A stretch of DNA of 19,844 nucleotides, from positions 1-19,844 of the forward strand of contig JAHWIC010000025.1 of the NCBI GenBank assembly GCA_019322805.1, given 5' to 3'. Position 1 is the stretch's first letter. The number at the start of each line of letters is the position of its first letter. Below the pieces are notes generated by a model. The model searched no databases. It saw only the letters and a list, made by a program, of their open reading frames with translations, and was not told the DNA's origin. This DNA is from Candidatus Woesearchaeota archaeon (lineage in GTDB: Archaea; Nanobdellota; Nanobdellia; Woesearchaeales; JAHWIC01). The position numbers were made by a program, and so were the translations under genes. Positions 5,631-11,374 of this stretch are shown piece by piece.

Positions 5631-6167
5631 ATGATAATAACAGTAAGCGGAAAGGCCGGTTCTGGAAAGAGCACTGTCTCTAAAACATTGGCTAAGAAAC
5701 TAGGATTAAAGCATTACTCCAGCGGTGATTTTATGAGGCGGATGGCAAAGGAAAAAGGAATAACCCTGGCAGAGCTAAGCAAAAAAGCAGAGCAGGATAA
5801 TGGTGCAATCGACAAGGAAATAGACGAAAGGCAAAAGGAATTAGGAAAAAAAGAAGATGATTTTGTTATCGATGGAAGGCTGAGTGCTTTTTTCATTCCA
5901 AATGCTGACTTTAAGATCTTTCTTGATGTTGAGCTGGATGAAAGTGCAAAAAGGATTGCTGGAGATAAAAGAGCAACTGAGAATGCAAAAAACCTTGAAG
6001 AAATGAAAGAAGAAATCAAAAATAGAGAGGCTTCTGAAGTAAAGCGCTACAAGCAGTATTACGGCTTTGATTGTTATGATAAAAGCTATTATGATATACT
6101 GATTGATACAACAGAACTTACCCAGGAGCAGGTTATAGAAAAAATACTGAAATTAGTGAATAGATAA
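5631..6167 (+). CDS. cmk: Cytidylate kinase, archaeal type
   Basis: 178 residues. It transfers phosphate from ATP to CMP/dCMP in pyrimidine nucleotide synthesis in the cytoplasm. The P-loop is at the N-terminus (TVSGKAGSGKST), followed by the substrate region HYSSGDFMRRMAKEKG and the acidic motif DFVIDGRLSAFF, then the lid-type arginines (AKRIAGDKRA) and a long helix (EEMKEEIKNREASEVKRYKQ) ending with the Y-G-x-D-x-Y-D segment (YYGFDCYDKSYYD). Length and motif order fit the short archaeal form. An in-frame ATG at 5547 exists, but it lies upstream of the TATA box and inside the divergent gene, so ATG 5631 is chosen, giving a leaderless message. A long stem-rich region begins right after the stop. 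Confidence 0.92.
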   Translation: MIITVSGKAGSGKSTVSKTLAKKLGLKHYSSGDFMRRMAKEKGITLAELSKKAEQDNGAIDKEIDERQKELGKKEDDFVIDGRLSAFFIPNADFKIFLDVELDESAKRIAGDKRATENAKNLEEMKEEIKNREASEVKRYKQYYGFDCYDKSYYDILIDTTELTQEQVIEKILKLVNR

Positions 6168-6320
6168 CTGCGTTCAGTTTTTAAGGAGCAAAAAATAACA
6201 AGGGTGAAAACTGAGTGCAGAGGAAATTTCCATACGAAGTGTGGAAATTTCCTTTGCGAATAGGGCATTTTTTCGAAGAAAAAATGACCGTGTTTGAACC
6301 CATTGTTGTTATTTTTTGCG
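6168..6320. ncRNA. Candidate structured RNA or palindromic element behind cmk
   Basis: Four long inverted repeats fill 153 nt that start at the base after the cmk stop. Stem A: 6168-6183 with 6205-6220 (three G-T wobbles). Stem B: 6221-6235 with 6239-6253, 15 bp with one wobble and a GAA loop. Stem C: 6266-6274 with 6278-6286, 9 bp, GAA loop. Stem D: GCAAAAAATAACAA (6188-6201) with TTGTTATTTTTTGC (6306-6319), 14 bp perfect, plus GGGT/ACCC next to it (6202-6205, 6298-6301). D's left arm lies in the loop of A, so A and D would interlock as a pseudoknot if transcribed. The strand is unknown. The remaining gap up to 6413 holds only the FKBP promoter. It could instead be a palindromic mobile element. 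Confidence 0.5.
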
Positions 6321-6360
6321 ACGTATAATTATAGAATTCAACCAATAATTAAACAAAACC

Positions 6361-6407
6361 TTTATAAATGATTAAATTTCCCAAAAGCACATATTTCTTC
6401 TCGGTGA
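6361..6407 (+). promoter_or_regulatory. Promoter and ribosome-binding site of the FKBP gene
   Basis: TTTATAAATG (6361-6370) predicts a transcription start near 6390. GGTGA (6403-6407) lies 6 nt before ATG 6414, so this message has a short leader with an archaeal-type ribosome-binding site. Confidence 0.6.
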
Positions 6408-6413
6408 AACTAA

Positions 6414-7091
6414 ATGGTAACCGTAAAAAAAGAAGATTTCGTTGAAATAGAATATACTGGTAAGATTAAGGAAGATGGCACTGTATTTGACACTACAAGT
6501 GAGAAGACTGCAAAGGAAAACAATATCTATAACCAAAACATGAGATATGGCTCCGTGATAGTCTGTTTAGGTGAAGGTCACATTCTAAAAGGGCTTGAAA
6601 AGGCACTGGAAGGCAAAGACATTGACAAGGACTACATGATTGAGCTAGCGCCTGATGAAGGCTTTGGGAAAAAAGACCCGAAGATGATACAATTAATCCA
6701 GACAAGCAAGTTCAAGAAACAGGGAATACAGCCAATGCCTGGGCTGCAGATTAATGTTGATGGTATGCTTGGTGTTGTAAAAACAGTCAGCGGCGGAAGA
6801 ACCCTGGTAGACTTCAATAATCCTCTTGCAGGCAGGGACCTTGTTTATACTGTAAAGATAAAAAGAAAGGTTGACGATACTAAAGAAAAGGTTGAAGGAT
6901 ACATAAAACTAATCTTGGGGCTTAAGGATGTAAATGCAGAAATAAAAGAAGGCAAAGCTGCAATAAAGGTTAAGAAAGAGCTGCCTGAAGACATCCAGAA
7001 TGAATTGACTGAGAACATAAAAAGGCTGATAAAAAGCATAAAAAGTGTTGATTTTATCGTAGAGAAAGAGGAAAAAGAAAAGAAAGGATAA
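6414..7091 (+). CDS. FKBP-type peptidyl-prolyl isomerase, long archaeal form
   Basis: 225 residues. It catalyses cis-trans isomerisation at proline and acts as a folding helper in the cytoplasm. Residues 8-30 (DFVEIEYTGKIKEDGTVFDT) and 46-100 (GSVIVCLGEGHILKGLEKAL...DYMIELAPDEGFGKKDP) are the FKBP core of the SlyD-like group. Residues about 92-140 form the insert-in-flap chaperone domain (PMPGLQINVDGMLGVV, then GGRTLVDFNNPLAGRDLVY), after which the core closes with VYTVKIKRKV. Residues 155-225 are an extra charged C-terminal domain, as in the long archaeal FKBPs, ending in a KEEKEKKG tail. There is no signal peptide. It lies just upstream of the ftsZ operon, which has its own promoter. Confidence 0.93.
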   Translation: MVTVKKEDFVEIEYTGKIKEDGTVFDTTSEKTAKENNIYNQNMRYGSVIVCLGEGHILKGLEKALEGKDIDKDYMIELAPDEGFGKKDPKMIQLIQTSKFKKQGIQPMPGLQINVDGMLGVVKTVSGGRTLVDFNNPLAGRDLVYTVKIKRKVDDTKEKVEGYIKLILGLKDVNAEIKEGKAAIKVKKELPEDIQNELTENIKRLIKSIKSVDFIVEKEEKEKKG

Positions 7092-7100
7092 ATAAAAAAG

Positions 7101-7141
7101 TTTATATATAAGTACGACTTTAGAATAACAAATTAAGGTGG
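7101..7141 (+). promoter_or_regulatory. Promoter and ribosome-binding site of the ftsZ operon
   Basis: TTTATATATA (7101-7110) predicts a start near 7130-7135. GGTGG (7137-7141) lies 4 nt before the GTG at 7146 and supports that unusual start codon. Confidence 0.6.
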
Positions 7142-7145
7142 GAAT

Positions 7146-8357
7146 GTGGGAGAATTTAATGATAATCAACCTGAGCAGCCTCAGGAAAATACACAAGAAG
7201 AAGCTATGCAGCCTGAAGAAAGCACGCCTCAACCTGCACAAAATGAGCAGGAAGACATAACAATCCAGGAGCCTCCAAAAGAAGAAGCTAAAGTAGTGCC
7301 TCAAGAAACAAGGCCTAACACTGATGAAGAGCTTGAACAATACCTAACCCAGCAATCAGCAAAAATAAAGGTTATTGGAACTGGTGGCGGAGGCAATAAT
7401 ACAATAACAAGGGTTAATGAAGTAGGAATTGTTGGAGCAGAAGCTATAGCTGTTAATACTGATGCTCAGGATTTATTATACACTAATGCTGATAAAAAAC
7501 TGCTTATTGGAAGGGATGTTACAAAAGGTTTGGGAGCAGGCTCTGACCCAAGACTGGGAGAGGAAGCAGCAAAAGAGAATGAAGCTGAGATAAAGCGCAT
7601 ATTGCAGGGGGCTGACATGGTTTTTGTTACCTGCGGCTTAGGAGGAGGAACAGGAACTGGTTCTGCTCCAATTATAGCTGAGGTAGCAAAAAAGGTTGGC
7701 GCATTGACAGTTGGTATTGTAACCATGCCTTTTGCAATGGAAGGAAATACGAGATATGAGAATGCAACTTATGGCTTGGAAAAGCTTGAGAGTGTTGTTG
7801 ATACCTTGATTGTGATACCAAACGATAAATTGCTTGAATTAGCACCTGACTTGCCATTGCATACTGCTTTTAAGGTTGCTGATGAGATTTTGACAAATGC
7901 TGTAAAAGGTATTGCAGAGCTTGTTACACGAGCAGGTTTGGTAAACCTTGACTTCGCTGATATCAGAACAATAATGAAAGGTGGCGGTGTAGCTTTAATT
8001 GGTGTTGGTGAATCTGATACTGACAATAGAGCCTTGGAAGCTGTTGAAAAGGCAATCTCAAATCCTTTGCTTGATGTTGATATAACAGGAGCAAACGGCG
8101 CATTGATCAATGTTGCTGGTGGAGAAGATATGACTCTTGATGAAGCAAGAAGAGTAGTTGAGGCTGTATCTGAAAGACTTTCTGAAGATGCCAAGATAAT
8201 CTGGGGAGCCCAAGTCTACAAAGACCTTGACAGAACAATAAGGACAATGCTTATTGTAACTGGTGTTAAATCATCCCAGATATTTGGCCATGACGAGGGC
8301 ATATCTGATAAGAAGAAGAAAGAGATAGAGAAGGAACTTGGCATAGAGTTTATATAA
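7146..8357 (+). CDS. ftsZ: Cell-division GTPase FtsZ (FtsZ1-like)
   Basis: 403 residues from GTG 7146. It polymerises with GTP to form the division ring. Residues 1-68 are an acidic Gln/Glu/Pro-rich leader (QPEQPQENTQEE etc.), longer than usual and probably disordered. The GTPase domain starts at KIKVIGTGGGGNNT (73-86), the tubulin signature GGGTGTGSAP is at 167-175, and the T7 loop NLDFADI at 267-273 keeps N267, D269 and D272 for hydrolysis across the subunit interface. The C-terminal domain ends near LIVTGVKSSQIFG, followed by a short tail with a KKKKEIEKELGIEFI end, typical of archaeal FtsZ1. It is the first gene of the ftsZ-secE-spt5 operon; secE starts one base after the stop. Confidence 0.97.
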   Translation: MGEFNDNQPEQPQENTQEEAMQPEESTPQPAQNEQEDITIQEPPKEEAKVVPQETRPNTDEELEQYLTQQSAKIKVIGTGGGGNNTITRVNEVGIVGAEAIAVNTDAQDLLYTNADKKLLIGRDVTKGLGAGSDPRLGEEAAKENEAEIKRILQGADMVFVTCGLGGGTGTGSAPIIAEVAKKVGALTVGIVTMPFAMEGNTRYENATYGLEKLESVVDTLIVIPNDKLLELAPDLPLHTAFKVADEILTNAVKGIAELVTRAGLVNLDFADIRTIMKGGGVALIGVGESDTDNRALEAVEKAISNPLLDVDITGANGALINVAGGEDMTLDEARRVVEAVSERLSEDAKIIWGAQVYKDLDRTIRTMLIVTGVKSSQIFGHDEGISDKKKKEIEKELGIEFI

Positions 8358-8358
8358 A

Positions 8359-8553
8359 ATGGACGAAAATTCTAAGCTTTATAAACTAAAGATGTTTATC
8401 AATGAATGCAGAAGAGTTTTGAGAGTAACCAAAAGGCCGGATACCTTTGAGTTTAAAACAATAGTCAAGGTTTCTGGACTTGGAATGGGTATTATTGGCT
8501 TGATAGGATTTTTGGTGTCAATGATAAAAACCTTAATGACAGGTGGTGTTTAA
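8359..8553 (+). CDS. secE: Protein translocase subunit SecE / Sec61 gamma
   Basis: 64 residues. This is the essential clamp subunit of the SecYE translocon in the cytoplasmic membrane. An amphipathic N-terminal helix (KLKMFINECRRVLRVTKRPD) with the conserved R-V-L-x-x-(T/S)-x-K/R-P pattern leads into one membrane helix (VSGLGMGIIGLIGFLVSMI, about 41-59). Length and layout match archaeal Sec61 gamma. The gene lies one base after ftsZ and its stop is immediately followed by the spt5 ATG, an archaeal gene order in its own right (ftsZ-secE-spt5-L11). Confidence 0.95.
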   Translation: MDENSKLYKLKMFINECRRVLRVTKRPDTFEFKTIVKVSGLGMGIIGLIGFLVSMIKTLMTGGV

Positions 8554-9051
8554 ATGGATGAAGAAGAGCAAAAAGAGGTAATTTACGGCTTAAGGACAAC
8601 TGCAAATAGGGAAGACCAGGTTATGGATTTTGTTACTTCAAATGCCAAAAAGAAAAAGCTTGAGGTTTATGCTGTTGTAAGGCCGCATGGCATGAGGGGA
8701 TACATATTTATTGAAGCAGGCTCCCGCACAGACGCAGAACAGGCTGCATTTAATGTTCCGTATGCTCGCGGTATTTTGCCAAAACCAATCAATTACAAGG
8801 AAATTGAACATATGCTTGAGCAGGTTAAGGTTGAGAGAAACATACAAAAGAATGATATTTGCGAGATCATTTCCGGACCTTTCAAAAGAGAAAAGGCAAA
8901 GATTACAAGGATAGACAAGCAGAAAGAAGAGGTAGTTGTTGAACTGCTTGAAGCAGCAGTGCCAATTCCAATAACTGTTAAGATGGATTCTGTCAAGGTC
9001 ATAAGAAGGGAGACCGGTGAAGAGGAAGAGAAGGAAGAGGAAGAGATTTAA
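8554..9051 (+). CDS. spt5: Transcription elongation factor Spt5 (archaeal NusG)
   Basis: 165 residues. It binds the RNA polymerase clamp and promotes processive elongation, normally with Spt4. The NGN domain is residues about 7-88 (IYGLRTTANREDQVMDFV...LEVYAVVRPHGMRGYIFIEA...AFNVPYARGILPKPINYKEIE), with the conserved GYIFIEA strand. A KOW motif follows (EIISGPFKREKAKITRIDKQ, about 106-126). The last residues are a run of Glu, EEEEKEEEEI, longer than needed for the fold. ATG 8554 directly abuts the secE stop. The rpl11 gene follows after 38 bp with its own TATA box. Confidence 0.95.
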   Translation: MDEEEQKEVIYGLRTTANREDQVMDFVTSNAKKKKLEVYAVVRPHGMRGYIFIEAGSRTDAEQAAFNVPYARGILPKPINYKEIEHMLEQVKVERNIQKNDICEIISGPFKREKAKITRIDKQKEEVVVELLEAAVPIPITVKMDSVKVIRRETGEEEEKEEEEI

Positions 9052-9060
9052 TAATAAGAC

Positions 9061-9070
9061 TTATAAATTA
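9061..9070 (+). promoter_or_regulatory. TATA box for rpl11
   Basis: TTATAAATTA is centred about 24 nt before ATG 9090, predicting a leaderless L11 message separate from the ftsZ-secE-spt5 transcript, which may also read through. Confidence 0.55.
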
Positions 9071-9089
9071 ATCTTAAATCCTATGTTCT

Positions 9090-9881
9090 ATGGCTAAGGA
9101 GACTATACAGGTATTGATCGAAGGCGGTAAAGCTACGGCTGCCCCACCATTAGGCCCTGCTTTAGGTCCAATAGGAGTTAACATAGGCCAGGTTGTATCT
9201 GATATTAATAAGAAAACTGCCAGCTTTAAAGGAATGCAGGTTCCTGTCAAGGTTATTGTAGAGAAAGACACAAAAGCCTTTGAGATCGAGATTGGAACAC
9301 CTCCGGCATCTGCTTTGATCAAGAAAGAAGCTGATATTCAGAAAGGTTCTGGTAATCCTAAGGAAGATAAGGTTGCTGATGTTCTTATAGAGCAGATCAT
9401 AAAGATTGCAAAGATGAAGGAAAGCTCTTTGCTTGGTAGAACATTAAAAGAAAAAGTGAAAGAAGTTGTCGGTACATGCAATTCAATGGGAATTTTAGTT
9501 GAAGGAAAGCCTGCTGTTGAGGCAATACAGGACATTAATGCAGGCAAGTTTGATAAAGAGATTAAGGAAGAGAAAACAGAATTAACAGCTGAAGAGAAAG
9601 CTAAACTGGAGGAAGAGAAGAAGAAGCTTGCTGAAGAGATGGAGAAGAGACGTGCAGAGTTTGAGGCAAAAGGTAAAGAGATCATTGCAGCAATGGCTGG
9701 ACAAGAGAAAGGAGCAATAAAAGCAAAACTAAGGGAAGCAAATATTCCAGAAAAGATAATCAAGGAATTGATGCCAGAAGAAGTTGTACCTGCTGAGGGA
9801 GCTCCTGCCGAGGGTGCTGCGCCAGCTGAAGGAGCAGCAGCTGAAGAGAAGAAAGCAGAAGCTCCAGCAGAGAAGAAGTAA
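9090..9881 (+). CDS. rpl11: Ribosomal protein L11 with an unusual C-terminal extension
   Basis: 263 residues; L11 is normally about 140-165. Residues 1-65 are the N-terminal domain (IQVLIEGGKATAAPPLGPAL, GPIGVNIGQVVSDIN) that contacts the factor-binding stalk base, and about 66-145 the rRNA-binding domain (EIEIGTPPASALIKKEADIQ; VVGTCNSMGILVEGKP). From about 158 comes an added region: a charged helix (TAEEKAKLEEEKKKLAEEME) likely to be a coiled coil, a compact helical stretch around GAIKAKLREANIPEKIIKEL, then an A/P/E/K-rich tail (PAEGAPAEGAAPAEGAAAEE). The tail is like the flexible linkers and acidic ends of stalk proteins P1/L12 and P0. Genes for L1, L10 and L12 do not follow. Confidence 0.95.
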   Translation: MAKETIQVLIEGGKATAAPPLGPALGPIGVNIGQVVSDINKKTASFKGMQVPVKVIVEKDTKAFEIEIGTPPASALIKKEADIQKGSGNPKEDKVADVLIEQIIKIAKMKESSLLGRTLKEKVKEVVGTCNSMGILVEGKPAVEAIQDINAGKFDKEIKEEKTELTAEEKAKLEEEKKKLAEEMEKRRAEFEAKGKEIIAAMAGQEKGAIKAKLREANIPEKIIKELMPEEVVPAEGAPAEGAAPAEGAAAEEKKAEAPAEKK

Positions 9882-9890
9882 AGTTGATTC

Positions 9891-10005
9891 TTTTTTTGTT
9901 TATTAGCATTATTTTAATCATTAGGTTAAATTTCATCTATCACAATTAGTTGTGCATTTGGTTGTGTTTTTTTATCACTTTAAATCATCATTTAATAACA
10001 ATTAA
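9891..10005. repeat. Intergenic repeat, copy 1 (behind rpl11)
   Basis: Begins with a T7 tract (9891-9897), ten bases after the rpl11 stop, and ends TTTAATAACAATTAA (9991-10005). It aligns with 19732-19843: T7, then 7-8 unrelated bases, then GCATTA, TAATCATTAGGTT (13 identical), about 73% identity over the next 37 nt, and the 15-nt identical end. Many differences are C/T. The T tract may end rpl11 transcription. Strand and function are unknown. Confidence 0.6.
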
Positions 10006-10041
10006 ATCCGAAAATTCCTTTCACAACCATTATAAAGGTTA

Positions 10042-10121
10042 TAGTAAGCGAAATTATATAATCAATAGTTTCGCTTACTAAATAGTAAACGCAATCTTTC
10101 ATAAAATAGTTGCGTTTACTA
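10042..10121. repeat. Two tandem 39-nt hairpins with covarying stems
   Basis: Hairpin 1: TAGTAAGCGAAA (10042-10053) with TTTCGCTTACTA (10069-10080). Hairpin 2: TAGTAAACGCAA (10083-10094) with TTGCGTTTACTA (10110-10121). Both stems are 12 bp and perfect, both loops are 15 nt and end ATAG, and two A residues separate them. The copies differ at stem positions 7 and 10, and in each case both arms change together (G-C to A-T, A-T to C-G), so pairing or palindromic symmetry is maintained. Confidence 0.65.
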
Positions 10122-10127
10122 AATTTT

Positions 10128-10210
10128 CATCTGCTTACCTTCCTTTTAGTCAGGATATAAAGGAACACTGCAGATGATTTTTGCTTTAACTAAGGAAGAA
10201 AGCAAAAATC
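10128..10210. repeat. Two further hairpins, before the deacetylase gene
   Basis: Hairpin 3: outer CATCTGC (10128-10134) with GCAGATG (10170-10176), inner TTCCTTT (10140-10146) with AAAGGAA (10159-10165), with an internal loop. Hairpin 4: GATTTTTGCTTT (10176-10187) with AAAGCAAAAATC (10199-10210), 12 bp perfect, loop 11 nt. They share base 10176. With the tandem pair this makes four hairpins in 169 nt. The rest of the gap (10211-10267) is T-rich with four TTGAT repeats and no gene. Confidence 0.55.
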
Positions 10211-10267
10211 GGATTGATTCTTTGTTTCTATTGATTTTTTAAATTGATTTATTTTTTATTGATAAAC

Positions 10268-10275
10268 TTTAAATA
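10268..10275 (+). promoter_or_regulatory. TATA box for the deacetylase gene
   Basis: TTTAAATA is centred about 28 nt before ATG 10300, consistent with a leaderless transcript that would exclude the upstream hairpins. Confidence 0.5.
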
Positions 10276-10299
10276 AAAAGCTTACAATAAAATCTTAAT

Positions 10300-11253
10300 A
10301 TGAAATTAATCTTTAACAAAATCTTCCTTGAGCATGATACAGGAATGCATCCTGAGAATAGTTCCAGGTTAGAAGCATTTGGTAAGTTAGAAGAAACTAA
10401 AGTCGAGAATGGAGAAAAATATCTGGAATTAGTCCATACTAAAGACTATATTGAGCAGGTAAAAAAAGCATGCAAAGCAGGAATCCAGCTTGACCCTGAT
10501 ACAATTACATCAGAAAAAAGCTATGAAGCTGCCTGCTGTGCTGTTGGTGCAACTGTTATGGCATCTGAAAGCAATGATTTTGCTTTAGTCAGGCCACCAG
10601 GGCACCATGCTTTTCCTTCTATAGGTTCTGGTTTCTGCTTGTTTAATAATATTGCAATTGCTGCTAAGAAATTACTGAATGATGGAAAGAGAGTATATAT
10701 ACTAGATTTTGATGGGCACTTTGGAAACGGAACATCAGGCATATTCTATAAGAGCGATAAAGTATTATACATGTCAACGCATCAAAGCCCTGCTTATCCT
10801 GGCGGTGGAAGCATTGATGAGATTGGTGAAGGCAAAGGAAAAGGCTATACAATTCCAATTCCATTATTGCCAGGAACTGGTGATGATCTATTGCTGAGTT
10901 CAATAAAGAGGTTTATTCCAATAGCAAAACAGTTTAAGCCAGATGTCATAGGTGTTTCAGCTGGTTTTGATGGGCATCATGCTGATTCTTTGCTTGCTTT
11001 AAGGTTTAGTATGAATGCTTATTATGAGATTGGAAAGCTGCTTAAAGAAAATTTCAAAAATATTTTCGCAACCTTAGAAGGTGGCTATAACACAGAATTC
11101 CTGCCTAAATGCGTTCATAATTTCATAGCTGGTGTTAATGATGAAGCTATAAAATTCAAGGAAAACAGCACTATTTCTGAAGGTATTGCTGAAGAACATG
11201 AAGCAAATATGGCTAAATTAGAGAGGAATTTAGCAGAATTCTGGTCAATTTAG
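10300..11253 (+). CDS. Histone-deacetylase-fold zinc amidohydrolase
   Basis: 317 residues. The family removes acetyl groups from lysine, polyamines or small acetylated compounds, and the substrate here cannot be read from sequence. Visible motifs: HPENSSRLEA (17-26), RPPGHHA with the catalytic His pair H102/H103, DFDGHFGNGT with zinc ligands D138 and H140, SAGFDGHHAD with the third ligand D224, and the loop EGGYN with the transition-state Tyr263. The common DxHHGNGT is here DGHFGNGT, so the second His after the ligand is Phe141, a small deviation. The C-terminal 40 residues (EGIAEEHEANMAKLERNLAE) form an extra charged helix. There is no export signal, and it lies alone between two gaps. Confidence 0.9.
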   Translation: MKLIFNKIFLEHDTGMHPENSSRLEAFGKLEETKVENGEKYLELVHTKDYIEQVKKACKAGIQLDPDTITSEKSYEAACCAVGATVMASESNDFALVRPPGHHAFPSIGSGFCLFNNIAIAAKKLLNDGKRVYILDFDGHFGNGTSGIFYKSDKVLYMSTHQSPAYPGGGSIDEIGEGKGKGYTIPIPLLPGTGDDLLLSSIKRFIPIAKQFKPDVIGVSAGFDGHHADSLLALRFSMNAYYEIGKLLKENFKNIFATLEGGYNTEFLPKCVHNFIAGVNDEAIKFKENSTISEGIAEEHEANMAKLERNLAEFWSI

Positions 11254-11289
11254 CGATGTTGTCACTCATAAATGATAAAAAAGCGAAAG

Positions 11290-11343
11290 CTTTATAAATA
11301 GATATCTATTATTCGACTTAAAGTTATGATAATGTATAAATAG
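11290..11343 (+). promoter_or_regulatory. Promoter region of the giant subtilase gene
   Basis: Two TATA-like boxes: CTTTATAAAT (11290-11299), predicting a 55-60-nt leader, and GTATAAATAG (11334-11343), predicting a leader of about 10 nt. Directly after the first lies the perfect 14-bp palindrome AATAGATATCTATT (11297-11310). ATGATA (11326-11331) and TATCAT (11347-11352) flank the second. These may be operator sites. GGGGG at 11364-11368 is the likely ribosome-binding site. Confidence 0.4.
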
Positions 11344-11374
11344 TAATATCATATACCAATGTTGGGGGATTAAA

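Noticed and set aside
6206..6265. Short ORF starting GTG inside the stems behind cmk (19 codons, with three Cys), and a 14-codon ATG ORF at about 6284-6328.
   Set aside because: Both are dictated by the inverted repeats, have no convincing ribosome-binding site and are too short to judge; the pairing explains the sequence better.
6909..7340. Minus-strand ORF of 143 codons opposite the FKBP and ftsZ genes.
   Set aside because: It is antisense to two well-supported genes, spans their promoter region, and its Phe/Leu-rich product is what an antisense reading of Lys/Glu-rich codons gives.
10042..10121. CRISPR array.
   Set aside because: Only two units, each an inverted repeat with loops rather than repeats separated by unique spacers, and no cas genes nearby.
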